Positions 18,090 through 27,405 of a stretch of 64,000 bases of DNA are shown here, piece by piece. The stretch is from contig DASPRM010000153.1 of the NCBI GenBank assembly GCA_035624455.1, positions 1 through 64,000 of the forward strand, given 5' to 3'. Within the stretch, counting starts at the first letter, position 1. Each line of letters opens with the position of its first letter. Source of the stretch: Terriglobales bacterium. GTDB taxonomy: Bacteria > Acidobacteriota > Terriglobia > Terriglobales > Acidobacteriaceae. A program made the position numbers and the translations under genes. The notes under the pieces are model-generated. The model was not told where the DNA came from. It saw only the letters and a list, made by a program, of their open reading frames with translations, and did no database searches.

Positions 18090-18464
18090 ATGTTGAATGC
18101 GATGAAGATTATGACTTTCGTTCCCACCCGCAACCCTGAGGCCGCACGCTCCTTCTACGAAAAGACACTGGGCCTTCGTTTCCTCAGTGATGACAAATTT
18201 GCTCTGATCTTTGATGCCAACGGGATCATACTGCGGTTGAGCCGGGTGCCGGAATTCAAGCCGGATCCCTTCACGATCCTGGGATGGGAGGTTCTCGACA
18301 TTCAGACCGCGGTCGCCGAGCTGCAGACGAAGGGGGTCCAATTTGAAAAATACGGGTTTCCGGGCCAGGATGAGCACGGAATCTGGACGGCGCCCGGCGG
18401 TACCAGGGTTGCGTGGTTCAAGGATCCCGATGGCAATGTATTGTCATTGACACAATTCGTTTAA
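18090..18464 (+). CDS. VOC (glyoxalase/bleomycin-resistance fold) family protein
   Basis: 124 residues, one VOC domain with the paired beta-alpha-beta-beta-beta modules: TFVPTRNPEAARSFYEKTLG at the start and ARVAWFKDPDGNVLSLTQ-like ending (TRVAWFKDPDGN). The ATG at 18090 follows TAAGGAGAG at a proper distance; frames reaching back to 17841 run over the divergent gene. Substrate cannot be assigned: enzymes of this fold include lyases, dioxygenases and resistance proteins. It is divergent from the CoA-binding gene, sharing a 90-base intergenic region that must hold both promoters. Confidence 0.87.
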   Translation: MLNAMKIMTFVPTRNPEAARSFYEKTLGLRFLSDDKFALIFDANGIILRLSRVPEFKPDPFTILGWEVLDIQTAVAELQTKGVQFEKYGFPGQDEHGIWTAPGGTRVAWFKDPDGNVLSLTQFV

Positions 18465-18475
18465 CGGGCTCCAGT

Positions 18476-19618
18476 CTATTCTCGTTTCTTTACAGTGTTC
18501 TTTTCGCGGAACAGCTTGAGCGCCACTTTGCGCAATGTGTCTGCGACATTCTTATTGGCAGAGAGGTCCTTCAGATCCCGGACAATCAGGCTTTTAACCA
18601 GCGTAAGCGACAGGTCGAGGGGACAACGCGGGTTCGAACACAGGGCCTTCATCACCGGATAGAGCTTTATGAATTTCCGTTTTCCGGCTATACCACGAAG
18701 AACGTTCTCAGTAACATTCTTCATGGTGGCGAATTGCTCTGCTTCGGAGTCCGTTAGCTTGGGCGACTCGAGGACTGCTGAGGAAACAATCTTTGCTCCG
18801 TCGCGAATCAGGATGAAGCGATCCTCGCGGTTGCCTTTCATTGCCAATTGAACCCGCTCTCCCACAGTCAATCGCGCAATCCTCTGCAAGTTGGACAAGC
18901 GCTGGGGTTCCACCTGCGATTTGGCCTGCGTATGCCTGGCCGCAACCGATTGCTGGATCTCTCGCGTCTCGTCGTCCGTTAAATCGGTCAACTCAAACGG
19001 CTTCGCCTCTGCCTCTGCGATCTCCGCCGCATGTTCGGCATGAAAACGCGCGATCTCGCTTTCGATCTGGAGAATATCGGTTTCGCTGTCATCAATGCTT
19101 GGAATGGACAAGGGAGCAGTTTGGATTTCGAGGGGAGAACTGGGTTTGTCGAATTGTGCGAGCATCTGCTCAACCTGCTCACTTTCAGCGGGCAGCAGGT
19201 GATGATTAAGACTCAACGTTCTCAGCACCTTCTCAAGGCCGAGGGCACGCTGGCTGGCAAGAAGGAGGCTGAGCGTCTCGCGGGACTTGCTCTCCGCCAG
19301 TTCTACGAGACGGGCTTCGGGTACTGCGGGATTTGCCAACAAGGAGGGCAGCAGCTTGGGACGAATATTGGACGGTGAACTCAAGTATTCCAGGACTTCG
19401 GCGGGAGTGGCAGGATCCTGGCTGGCGCGGATCAGCGAATTCTCGTCCCATCCGGCAAGCGTAAATTGCGCCTGCTCGCCAAAAATGGGATGCTGTGCCA
19501 GGCACACCAGAATTTCCAGCGTTTCCGATTCTGGGATTGCGAGGGCTCCAAGCGCCGCGGAACGCATCATGTTGGCAGGGACAGCCGAGCGCCTGATCAG
19601 TTCAATCAACCGCGACAA
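18476..19618 (-). CDS. Conserved protein of unknown function, helical repeats
   Basis: 380 residues, cytoplasmic, no known catalytic motif recognised. The N-terminal 130 residues are helical and suggest degenerate HEAT-like repeats (for example DPATPAEVLEYLSSPSNIRP and LLPSLLANPAVPEARLVELAE, with the recurring NPAVP-type turn). A glutamate- and alanine-rich linker (about 165-230) leads to a C-terminal helical domain containing RLTVGERVQLAMKGNREDR and LCSNPRCPLDLSLTLV. Its start overlaps the end of the HD-domain gene by 13 bases, so the two are translationally coupled. The pair closes the long envelope operon. Similar proteins occur in Acidobacteria, but I know no assigned function. Confidence 0.75.
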   Translation of the reverse strand: MSRLIELIRRSAVPANMMRSAALGALAIPESETLEILVCLAQHPIFGEQAQFTLAGWDENSLIRASQDPATPAEVLEYLSSPSNIRPKLLPSLLANPAVPEARLVELAESKSRETLSLLLASQRALGLEKVLRTLSLNHHLLPAESEQVEQMLAQFDKPSSPLEIQTAPLSIPSIDDSETDILQIESEIARFHAEHAAEIAEAEAKPFELTDLTDDETREIQQSVAARHTQAKSQVEPQRLSNLQRIARLTVGERVQLAMKGNREDRFILIRDGAKIVSSAVLESPKLTDSEAEQFATMKNVTENVLRGIAGKRKFIKLYPVMKALCSNPRCPLDLSLTLVKSLIVRDLKDLSANKNVADTLRKVALKLFREKNTVKKRE

Positions 19619-20274
19619 GCCAATTCTCCCAGCGTGCCAGAAAGCTGCTCCAGCTTTGCGACTACGCCTTCCAGTTCGTCAAGGATGCGGCCATATCCCG
19701 CTTCCAATCGGTGATTTGAACCTTTACGGCTCTGCGCTTCGCGAAATGCCTCCACGATCGTCCGATAGTACCAGAGTGTGCCTTTCTTCTTGCCGCTGAA
19801 GCGTTCCCAGACGCTGTCGCCCAGGCGGCGGAAGTCGGACAATATCGTGCGCGCATTATGCAACTTGTCAGCGGCGGAAACAAAGCAGACGTCGCTGTCC
19901 GCCAGCTTGCGGACGTGCTCGATGTATTGGCGCTTGCGCTCCAACCAGGGCGGTTTAGGTGACTGATCGCTATCCGTGCAGCCGTCCACGATGTGGGCCA
20001 CCCGCGCACCGAACTTCTGTCGGATCTCCTCCAGTCTGGGCTTTCCGCCTTGATCCTCTACCGCGTCGTGAAGCAGGGCGGCAATGGCCATATCCTCGTC
20101 GCCGCCTGCCTCTATAACCAGCGACGCCACCCCCAGCAGGTGCCCCACGTAAGGAATGTTGGCGTTGCCCTTACGCTTCTGGTTGCGATGCAGCTCGGCA
20201 GCATAGGAAAGCGCGTCTTCGAAACGTCGGGTAAATGTTGGATTCGATGATGCTGCCACTAATTCATTGCTCAT
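19606..20274 (-). CDS. HD-domain phosphohydrolase (small (p)ppGpp hydrolase-like)
   Basis: 222 residues from the ATG at 20274. The HD metal-binding residues are visible: His near position 45 (PYVGHLLGVA), the HD pair in AIAALLHDAVED and a distal Asp in VSAADKLHNAR. This pattern belongs to the SpoT/RelA hydrolase and MESH1-like HD_4 group, including VSAADKLHNA, so hydrolysis of (p)ppGpp or a related nucleotide is a reasonable guess. There are no synthetase, TGS or ACT domains. It lies 61 bases downstream of prfB and overlaps the following unknown gene. The longer frame up to 20370 overlaps prfB and is not used. Confidence 0.85.
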   Translation of the reverse strand: MSNELVAASSNPTFTRRFEDALSYAAELHRNQKRKGNANIPYVGHLLGVASLVIEAGGDEDMAIAALLHDAVEDQGGKPRLEEIRQKFGARVAHIVDGCTDSDQSPKPPWLERKRQYIEHVRKLADSDVCFVSAADKLHNARTILSDFRRLGDSVWERFSGKKKGTLWYYRTIVEAFREAQSRKGSNHRLEAGYGRILDELEGVVAKLEQLSGTLGELACRG

Positions 20275-20335
20275 TATTGCCAACTCGACTCTACCTCGGG
20301 AACTGGTGCGCATTCGCCCAGCTTTCTCCTTCCCT

Positions 20336-21458
20336 CTAGGCAGGGGCTGACACCCCGGCCTGACCCTCACCCCGCCGCATCAGGAGATAAGCACGAATGA
20401 ATGGCTGCAAGTCGCCGTCCAGCACGCGATCCACGTCACCTATCTCCACCTTGGTGCGATGATCCTTCACCAGCCGGTAGGGAGCAAGGACATAGGAGCG
20501 AATCTGGGAACCAAAGTCTATGTCTAGTTTGGACTCCTCGATCTTCTTGCTTTCCGCCCGCTTCTTCTCCATCTCATATTCATAGAGTTTCGAGCGCAAG
20601 ATGCTCATCGCGCGATCGCGATTTTTGTGTTGTGAGCGCTCGTTCTGGCAACTTACCACTATGCCCGTGGGCAGATGGGTGATGCGCACAGCGGAATCCG
20701 TGGTGTTTACGTGCTGTCCGCCGCGGCCTCCCGAACGATAAGTATCTACCCGCAAATCCTCCGGCTTAATCACAACTTCCACGCTTTCGTCGATTTCAGG
20801 GGAGACGAACACGCTGGCAAATGAAGTGTGGCGCCGCTTGGCCTGATCGAATGGCGAAATTCGCACTAGGCGATGCACGCCAATCTCGCTGCTCAGAAGC
20901 CCGTAGGCATACTCGCCCGAGATGGTGAAGGTGGCTGATTTAAGCCCCGCCTCTTCGCCGGGCTGATAATCATTCACGACCGCTTCGAATCCCTGTCGCT
21001 CAGCCCAGCGCAGATACATGCGCAGCAGCATGTCGGCCCAGTCCTGCGACTCTGTGCCGCCGGCCCCTGGGTGAATGGTCACGATTGCGTTCAGAGCGTC
21101 GTTAGGACCGGAAAGCAGCGTTTCGGTCTCCAGCCGATCCACTAGCGTTCGCAGGGCGTCGATCTCTCGCTTGAGATCTTCGTCAACCTGCTCGCCTTCG
21201 TGCGCGAGCTCAAAATATGTGCTGATTTCTCCATCGCGGCGCGCTAATTCTGCCTCAGTCGAGACAATGTCTGTGAGGCGCTTCCGTTCGCGCATCAGAC
21301 TCTGCGATTTCTGGGGATTGGACCAGATCGCCGGATCGGCAATCTGTTTTTCGAGTTCGCTTAGCTGGCGGTGGGCTTGGGTCGGGTCAAAGATACTCCC
21401 GCAGATCGCGCACTTTCTCCCGAAGGAGGGTATATTCCTGTTCCAGTTCCTCTACCAT
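20336..21458 (-). CDS. prfB: Peptide chain release factor 2, with programmed +1 frameshift
   Basis: The gene starts at the ATG at 21458 and reads 23 codons, MVEELEQEY to LREYL, before an in-frame UGA at 21387-21389. A +1 shift at CTT-TGA-C continues as LDPTQAHRQL and gives 373 residues, the normal RF2 length. The RF2-specific SPF tripeptide (RISPFDQAK) for UGA/UAA recognition and the GGQ motif (SGGRGGQHVNT) that triggers peptide release are present. Without the frameshift the frame would appear to start at 21295. The ATG overlaps the last base of the lnt stop codon (TGATG), so prfB is coupled to the lipoprotein acyltransferase gene. Confidence 0.96.
21386..21400 (-). promoter_or_regulatory. 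prfB: prfB programmed +1 frameshift site
   Basis: Minus strand: a Shine-Dalgarno-like GGGAG (21400-21396), then TAT, the slippery CTT, the UGA stop (21389-21387) and a following C. This is the classic autoregulatory signal: when RF2 is scarce the ribosome pauses at UGA-C and slips forward one base. The spacing between the internal Shine-Dalgarno and CTT agrees with the known element. Confidence 0.95.
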
Positions 21459-23098
21459 CAATTCACCACTTTTCTACGGAATGCGGGGCGCAAAAAAAGC
21501 ATCCCCAAAGAAATTATCGCACACAGGTACGGGAACCAATCGCCATAGCGAGTGTAGAGCGTGGTGCCGGTTTCAACACCGTAGGGGACATCAATTGCGA
21601 GCCGTGAATCGCGTCGTGCCTGCGCTACCACACGACCATAAGGGTCAATGGACGCCGTAATTCCTGTATTCGTGGAACGCAGCAGCCAGCGGTGATTCTC
21701 AACCGAACGCATACGCGCCTGACGCAGGTGCTGTTCGGGTGCCGCCGTGTGCCCAAACCAGCCATCGTTGGAAATATTCACGAGCAGATTGGCGCCATTG
21801 TCGGCGAATTGCCGGATCTCGTTCGGATACACCGACTCATAACAGATAAAAATGCCCAGCTTATAGCTATGCACAGGCAAGGCCATACGCTCGGTTCCAG
21901 GCACGAAATCCCCAACTTCTTTGGTCAACTTGTGAGCAAAGCCGAAGACAAACTTAAACGGTACATATTCGCCAAAAGGCACCAGCCGGACTTTGCTGTA
22001 GCGAGCCACCCAGTCGCCATTCGGAGCTACCAGGGATGCTGAGTTGGATACGCGCTCCGTGTTCTGCTCGCCTCTCAGGACTCCCAAAGTACCGGCGATG
22101 ACATAGCCATGTGCGTCGCGAGCGACCTGGGACAGAACTCCGCGAAAACGCGGATCATTATCGAAGAACGGCGAAGGCGTCTCCGGCCAGATGATGAGGT
22201 CGGGCTGAGGATCTCCTGCCATGCCTTCGCCAGGATGAGGCACGCTCAGCCTCGTCAGGTCAGCCAGCGTATTCTGGAAATATTCATAACTCCAGCCTGT
22301 GTCTTTGATAGGAATGTCAGCTTGCACAAGCCGTGCCGTGCCACTGGCCGCTGACTTTGCAGGTTGGAAGTAAGCCCCAGTTTCCAGCAGGCCGCAAAGC
22401 AAGATGGTGCCGGCCAGCACGGGAATTCGACGATCCCGCCTTCCCAGAAATGCCGCGGCAAACACCGTGTTTACCAGCAGTATCTCAAACGAGAGTCCCC
22501 AAACGCCCGTGACGGTGGCGATCCGCGAGAGGGGAATGTTATCCACCAGCACCGTACCGATCGGGTTCCACAGAAACCCAAATGCATATTGGCGCGACAA
22601 TTCCAGCGGCACCCAGAAAAGTGGCGCCAGCAGAAGTGCGCGCGTGCCCAGCCCTCTCCAGCCGGCAGCTAACGCGACCAGCAGTCCGAAGGCAGCATGT
22701 GAGAGCGCTAGAACCATGCACATCAACACCATCACTCCCATGGCGAGGGGTGTGCTCAGTTTGCCGTAGTTCTTCATCACATTGGCCACCCAGTAACAAG
22801 TGCCAATGTGAAAGATCAGCCCATTGGGATAGGCAAGTGCAGCAGCCTGCCAAGCAGTAGCTGGCATCAAGCCTTGCGGTCCACGCCGGGCCGAGAGTAC
22901 GGCGATCAGAAGGGGCGCAACCGCGATCCAACAAAGGAATGTCCAATTGGGGAGCGGGAAGATCACCACCTGCAGCACACCCGAGATCAACGAGAGCAGC
23001 CAGGCGGTGGGCCGGATTGCCTGCAGCGACTGAGGGCGGCGTGGTTCCGGCCTGCGGGAGCCCACTGGCTTCAGTGTTTTCGCGACAACAGCGGACAT
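21458..23098 (-). CDS. lnt: Apolipoprotein N-acyltransferase
   Basis: 546 residues. The N-terminal half holds six to seven membrane segments (starting near 30-60), the C-terminal half a nitrilase-fold domain facing the periplasm. The catalytic triad elements are visible: Glu in IIWPETPSPF, Lys in YSKVRLVPFGEYVPF and Cys in IFICYESVYP. The enzyme N-acylates the lipidated cysteine of apolipoproteins in the inner membrane, which fits a diderm with outer-membrane lipoproteins, several of which are encoded in this window. It is preceded by the RibD-C reductase gene (15-base gap) and overlaps prfB by one base. Confidence 0.95.
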   Translation of the reverse strand: MSAVVAKTLKPVGSRRPEPRRPQSLQAIRPTAWLLSLISGVLQVVIFPLPNWTFLCWIAVAPLLIAVLSARRGPQGLMPATAWQAAALAYPNGLIFHIGTCYWVANVMKNYGKLSTPLAMGVMVLMCMVLALSHAAFGLLVALAAGWRGLGTRALLLAPLFWVPLELSRQYAFGFLWNPIGTVLVDNIPLSRIATVTGVWGLSFEILLVNTVFAAAFLGRRDRRIPVLAGTILLCGLLETGAYFQPAKSAASGTARLVQADIPIKDTGWSYEYFQNTLADLTRLSVPHPGEGMAGDPQPDLIIWPETPSPFFDNDPRFRGVLSQVARDAHGYVIAGTLGVLRGEQNTERVSNSASLVAPNGDWVARYSKVRLVPFGEYVPFKFVFGFAHKLTKEVGDFVPGTERMALPVHSYKLGIFICYESVYPNEIRQFADNGANLLVNISNDGWFGHTAAPEQHLRQARMRSVENHRWLLRSTNTGITASIDPYGRVVAQARRDSRLAIDVPYGVETGTTLYTRYGDWFPYLCAIISLGMLFLRPAFRRKVVN

Positions 23099-23113
23099 GA
23101 GGACCTGTAAGGA

Positions 23114-23998
23114 TCAGCTCTCAGCTGAGACTGCCAGCCGACGGTACCGATTGAACTCATGATCTCCTATTTTGCGGCAACTGAGCCATTTCCAACGTGC
23201 TGCGTTTTGCTTGGTAAATCCGGGCGCCTCGAAGGTTGTGGGACGACGGCATAGGCGTGTCGCGTCCTCCCACGTTGCGCGCGGCTGCTCTGGCGGAACA
23301 ATCGCTCCCACCTCCACTGGCGAAACCGTGAGGAACTTCTCGTCGATGAGGCCCGCCCGTGACATGTATCCGTATACAGTGGGCCCGCCTTCGCAGAGCA
23401 GATAACGAACGTCATGATCCCGCCGCAAAATGCGCACCATTTCCTGCAGATCAACAAGTGTACCTTCCCCCGTGGCAATCACCGTCACCTGCTTGTAGCC
23501 CTGAGCTGTTAGCCTGGAAGCGCCGCTGGTGCTAGTCACGATTATTGGCTGCACCAGGTTCCCATCGAAGACCCGGTATTTTCCAAATTCCAGCGACGCC
23601 GAGCCTGTCACGAATATGTTCTTCTCGCGGCCGCGCCCGAGGCGTGTTCGCAAGGCGCGCAATTTGTCGTTCATGATGCGAAAGACTGGACCCCGGCTTT
23701 CTGTTCCGCCGAGACGCGTTTCTTCACGCAAGGTGCCCATTCCCAGGAGGACGGCATCGGCGTTGGCACGCAGCAGGTCCATCAGCCAACGATCCTCGGC
23801 GGATTGGGAAATTGCCATGCCCGACGCATCCAAGCCCAGGAATGAAACGATCCCGTCCAGCGATTGCACAAAATTGGAATAGATCCAGGGACGATCAGAC
23901 GGCGGTTCAGGAAAGCCAAGACCTCCGTAGGGGGCATAGGCGGCGTCGCTGATCGGCCCAGGCTCACCGTAATCGAACAGAATTTCAAAGTCGCGCAT
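23114..23998 (-). CDS. RibD C-terminal domain (dihydrofolate reductase-like) reductase
   Basis: 294 residues from the ATG at 23998 (an earlier in-frame start at 24016 adds six residues). The fold of the RibD C-terminal/DHFR type is indicated by PWIYSNFVQSLDGIVS, RANADAVLLGMGTLREE, KNIFVTGSASLEF and VRYLLCEGGPTVYGYM, including the GGP loop that binds NADPH. The deaminase half of RibD is missing, so it may be a stand-alone pyrimidine reductase of riboflavin synthesis or a paralogue with another substrate. It sits between the P-loop NTPase gene and lnt, an odd place for riboflavin synthesis. Confidence 0.85.
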   Translation of the reverse strand: MRDFEILFDYGEPGPISDAAYAPYGGLGFPEPPSDRPWIYSNFVQSLDGIVSFLGLDASGMAISQSAEDRWLMDLLRANADAVLLGMGTLREETRLGGTESRGPVFRIMNDKLRALRTRLGRGREKNIFVTGSASLEFGKYRVFDGNLVQPIIVTSTSGASRLTAQGYKQVTVIATGEGTLVDLQEMVRILRRDHDVRYLLCEGGPTVYGYMSRAGLIDEKFLTVSPVEVGAIVPPEQPRATWEDATRLCRRPTTFEAPGFTKQNAARWKWLSCRKIGDHEFNRYRRLAVSAES

Positions 23999-24073
23999 GA
24001 GATGCGGGCTAAACACAGGCTATCAGATATTCAGAGAACGACTGCCAGCATCCGCTGAAAACCTACGAGAGCA

Positions 24074-24697
24074 CTATCGAACCGGGGTGTGCACCGCCTC
24101 CAGCTTCCCCCGCACGAATTCCACGATCTCGGGAGTGACGTATGTCGGCGGCTCGATCCGGAACATCGGCTTGCCCGCGACTGGCTTCAGCGAGACGCCA
24201 GTCCATTGCACGGTATGCCCCTGAGGCTCATGCAGGATGATCGCGTTGGCACGATCTAGAAACTCGCGTGCAGATGCTTTGAAATCTGGGTTCGCGTAGT
24301 CCAGGATGGCCAGGTAAAGATCCGGCCGAACGAATTTCATCAGGCTGTTCGATTCGAAAATCACATTCTCGGCTTGCGCAATGATGGTTCGCAGCTTTGG
24401 CATGGCTTCTGCCAGGTAGCCTTGACGAGTTCGCGCCCAAAATACTTTCGCCGCCCCCGCAGCCAGAAACCGTGATGTGTCGGAGTCTCCCTTTGGATCC
24501 CGTTCCTCAGTAACTGCCCAGGTGTGGTCATCGGATGCACAGTCGCAGTCTTTGCCGTCAGCCGAGCAGATGCCGTGGCCATATTGTGTGAGTTTGATCG
24601 CAGTCCACCGTCTATCCCGCAACGCCGCGATCAGGCTCGCAACTACGCTAGTCTTGCCCACGCTGCGCGAATGTCCACCCACCACCACGATCGCCAT
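24074..24697 (-). CDS. P-loop NTPase of unknown function, MobB-like
   Basis: 207 residues. Residues 7-17, GGHSRSVGKTS, form a Walker A loop in the MobB/SIMIBI style, and a hydrophobic strand ending ENVIFESNS resembles Walker B. Three cysteines (Cys44, Cys51, Cys53) lie in GICSADGKDCDCASDDH, a spacing that could bind a metal or Fe-S centre. The end of the protein (PPTYVTPEIVEFVRGKL) has no known domain. It begins five bases after the stop of lpxD and is followed by the RibD-like gene, within a lipid A/lipoprotein operon. Molybdopterin-guanine dinucleotide synthesis is one possibility from the fold, but no molybdenum cofactor gene is nearby, so I assign no function. Confidence 0.8.
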   Translation of the reverse strand: MAIVVVGGHSRSVGKTSVVASLIAALRDRRWTAIKLTQYGHGICSADGKDCDCASDDHTWAVTEERDPKGDSDTSRFLAAGAAKVFWARTRQGYLAEAMPKLRTIIAQAENVIFESNSLMKFVRPDLYLAILDYANPDFKASAREFLDRANAIILHEPQGHTVQWTGVSLKPVAGKPMFRIEPPTYVTPEIVEFVRGKLEAVHTPVR

Positions 24698-24702
24698 GGC
24701 TA

Positions 24703-25692
24703 CTATTTCTTCCTTGCCAGACGAGCCAAGACCGCCAGTTCTTTCAGATACTCGCGGATCGGCCGTGCTGGCGTCCCCCAGAACAGAATTCCCTTCCCCC
24801 GAATAATTTTGTTGCTGGGGACACCGGATTGGGCGCCCAGGATGACTCCTTCCTCTATGCGCACATGATCGGCGATCCCCACTTGGCCCGCCACGACCAC
24901 ATTATCTTCGATGACCGAACTACCGGATACCCCGGTTTGCGCAGCGATGACGACATTCTTTCCGACGCTGACGTTGTGGCCTATGTGCACGAGGTTGTCG
25001 ATCTTTACGCCGCTGGCGATAACGGTTGCGTCCAGCGCCCCGCGGTCAATGGTGCTGTTGGCGCCAATCTCGACATCATCTCCGATTTCTAATCTTCCGA
25101 TCTGGGGAAATTTCTGGTACTTTCCAGTGCCTTCGTCGCGAACATACCCGAATCCATCGCTACCCAGAACCGCTCCCGCATGCACGATTACGCGATTGCC
25201 CAAGCACGTTCCTGGATATATGGTGACGTTGGGTCGAATATCGCATCCCTCTCCCAGTTGCACGCCTTCTCCAATAACGACTCCTGAATCAATGCGAGTG
25301 CCCTCGCCAAGCACAGCTCCGGGCCCGATCACCGAATACATTCCGATCGACACGCCTGGCCCGAGGCCGGATTGGTCGCAAACCACAGCCGTGGGATGGA
25401 TTCCACCAACCGTGTCCCGGGGTGGCTCCAAGAGGGCGGCAGCCTTGGCGAAGAGCAATCGCGGTTGTTGACCGATGAGCAGAGGCTTACGGCCGTCACT
25501 CTGCCGGCCAAAATCACCAGCGATGATGGCGGACGCGGGCGAATCGAAAGCCAGGCTAAGCGTTTTCTCGCTTTCAACAAAGACCAGCGAACCAGCCGTT
25601 GCAGATTTGATACTCGCCACCCGCACAATCTCGACTGAGGCCGGGCCGATCAGCTTGGCTCCCAGGGAGGCGGCGATTTTCTCCAGTTTCAT
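24703..25692 (-). CDS. lpxD: UDP-3-O-acylglucosamine N-acyltransferase LpxD
   Basis: 329 residues from the ATG at 25692. The N-terminal uridine-binding domain (about 1-100) is followed by a left-handed beta-helix of hexapeptide repeats such as [21 protein letters not shown] and [15 protein letters not shown]. The catalytic His lies in [12 protein letters not shown]. It adds the N-linked 3-hydroxyacyl chain in lipid A synthesis. Together with the acyltransferase gene 66 bases upstream it shows that the host makes LPS. The longer frame from 25725 starts without a ribosome-binding site. Confidence 0.95.
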   Translation of the reverse strand: MKLEKIAASLGAKLIGPASVEIVRVASIKSATAGSLVFVESEKTLSLAFDSPASAIIAGDFGRQSDGRKPLLIGQQPRLLFAKAAALLEPPRDTVGGIHPTAVVCDQSGLGPGVSIGMYSVIGPGAVLGEGTRIDSGVVIGEGVQLGEGCDIRPNVTIYPGTCLGNRVIVHAGAVLGSDGFGYVRDEGTGKYQKFPQIGRLEIGDDVEIGANSTIDRGALDATVIASGVKIDNLVHIGHNVSVGKNVVIAAQTGVSGSSVIEDNVVVAGQVGIADHVRIEEGVILGAQSGVPSNKIIRGKGILFWGTPARPIREYLKELAVLARLARKK

Positions 25693-25758
25693 GCTGGATC
25701 CCGCGTGACGAAGTTCTTTACACACGCCCGGCGTCTACGTAATTGATGCTAGCTAGAC

Positions 25759-26664
25759 TCAGTATAACGGCGACGCGCCCGTAGGACGCGTCTTCCAACG
25801 CCGATGCACCCAGAGCCACTGATCCGGATATCTTCGGATGTAGTCCTCGATCACACGAGTGAAGGCTGCGGTGTTGGCCACCACATCTCGCTCATCGTCC
25901 CCAGTCTTCACCAACGGGATCGCAGGGTTGAAGTACACACGGTACTTGCGCAGCCGGTCGTCCCAAATCGTGAATGCTGGAACGACCGCAGCATCGGTGC
26001 GCAATGCAACCCGCGCGACCCCGCTGGCAGTGCACGCGGGAATCCCAAAGAAGTCGACAAAGACTCCCTGGGGCGGCGTCATGTTCTGATCCATTAACAC
26101 GCCTACCGTTTCTCCGGCCTTCATAGCCGACAGCAGACCGCGAGCGAAGTCTTGCTTCTCAAACGTTGAGTTACCGTGCATCGTTCGGTAGCGATCAACT
26201 AACTGGTTCACGTAAGGGTTGTCGAGCGGGCGCACCACAATCTGCAGAGGATGTCCGTATAGCGCATGCGCAAAGGAACCGATCTCCCAGCCACCCATGT
26301 GTGCTGTCAGGAACAACACACCTTTGCCGCGCTTATTAGCAGCATCGAAGGCCTCAAAGCCTTCGTAAGCCGCCAAGGTCGAGATATTTTCGCGGTCGTA
26401 TCGGGGAAAGCGGCAGAATTCGGAAAGCTGCCGCCCCATTGAGGTGAAAACGCCTCTGAGGATTTTCTTGCGCTGCGCCAGGGTCTTCTCGGGAAATGCC
26501 AGCTCCAGATTGCGCTTGCCCACATGGCGTAGCCGACCGTGTATGACATACACGAGCCATGCCAGCGAAATCGCCAAAGCGTGCGAGAAGGACCGTGGCA
26601 GCCAGCCAAGGAGCTTTACCAATAGCCATACCAGGGCAAATTCGAGCTTGTGGCGCATGGCCAA
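25759..26664 (-). CDS. Lipid A late acyltransferase (LpxL/HtrB family)
   Basis: 301 residues. A short N-terminal membrane anchor (about 12-40) precedes the LPLAT domain. The catalytic HxxxxE appears as LTAHMGGWE near position 120, followed by VVRPLDNPYVNQLVDRYR and VLMDQNMTPPQGVFVDFFG, which are characteristic of LpxL/LpxM. It transfers a secondary acyl chain to Kdo-lipid A precursor at the inner membrane. Which position it acylates cannot be told. It is located between the SYLF gene and lpxD on the same strand. Confidence 0.92.
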   Translation of the reverse strand: MAMRHKLEFALVWLLVKLLGWLPRSFSHALAISLAWLVYVIHGRLRHVGKRNLELAFPEKTLAQRKKILRGVFTSMGRQLSEFCRFPRYDRENISTLAAYEGFEAFDAANKRGKGVLFLTAHMGGWEIGSFAHALYGHPLQIVVRPLDNPYVNQLVDRYRTMHGNSTFEKQDFARGLLSAMKAGETVGVLMDQNMTPPQGVFVDFFGIPACTASGVARVALRTDAAVVPAFTIWDDRLRKYRVYFNPAIPLVKTGDDERDVVANTAAFTRVIEDYIRRYPDQWLWVHRRWKTRPTGASPLY

Positions 26665-26721
26665 CGCGGGGACGGTACCATCGGCAGATTTTCAGTGTCA
26701 AACCGGATTCCGGCGGGCTCT

Positions 26722-27405
26722 CTATTTTCCGCCCGAGCCGCCAGCTTGCTTGTTCAGTTGCTCCAAGAAGGGCTGCGAGTCGGCGGTAGGCGTGGCCTCG
26801 CCGGTCAGTAGTGTCCGGAAGCGAATCATTCGACCGTAGAACGCCCGCGTGTCGTCCTTATCCTGGGTAAGCACAGCGCCTTTCAGACTGATCCCGGCAA
26901 AGACTCCCCGAGCCCGGCTGTAGGTAAGAACCTGAGCGCGCATTTTCCAGTCGGTATCGCCTTCCACATGCCGGCCAACAGGTCCGGCTGCACCGGAGGC
27001 GTCTGCACCCAATTCGAATTTGCTGGAAAGCAGGTGCTGCATACCCTGGTCATTCATGATCACCATGATCAAGTCCACCGCTTGCCCGCCGACTTGAAAC
27101 CCAAAGCTGCCCCCCTTGAGATTGAAGAATGCGGGAGCGCTCCATCCGTGATCGGTACGGCAGCTGGCCACACCTTTTCCATAGTTTCCGCCGAACAAGA
27201 AGGCAGCGTTCAGCATCGAGGGAACTACCGCAATGCATTTCGATGATGTGAGGATCTCCTCCGGAATTCCAGCATCGGGAGCATCCATGATTTCTTTGAG
27301 CACCGCCGCGGCGGAGTCGATGCGCTCTACAGGCTTATCGCGAGTAACGTCTCCCCATAGCAAGCCTGGAATCAGGAACAAGACCGCGAGCAATGAGCGT
27401 TTCAT
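26722..27405 (-). CDS. Exported SYLF-domain lipid-binding protein
   Basis: 227 residues from the ATG at 27405, which follows AAGAGG and opens directly into a signal peptide (LLAVLFLIPGLLWG). The SYLF domain (formerly DUF500, Ysc84 type) covers most of the mature protein: GIPEEILTSSKCIAVVPSM, FLFGGNYGKGVASCR and FQVGGQAVDLIMVIMNDQGM. Eukaryotic members bind phosphoinositides; bacterial ones are thought to bind lipids at the envelope. It is the first gene of the minus-strand run with lpxL, lpxD and lnt, which agrees with an envelope role. The C-terminal tail is glycine-rich. Confidence 0.88.
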   Translation of the reverse strand: MKRSLLAVLFLIPGLLWGDVTRDKPVERIDSAAAVLKEIMDAPDAGIPEEILTSSKCIAVVPSMLNAAFLFGGNYGKGVASCRTDHGWSAPAFFNLKGGSFGFQVGGQAVDLIMVIMNDQGMQHLLSSKFELGADASGAAGPVGRHVEGDTDWKMRAQVLTYSRARGVFAGISLKGAVLTQDKDDTRAFYGRMIRFRTLLTGEATPTADSQPFLEQLNKQAGGSGGK

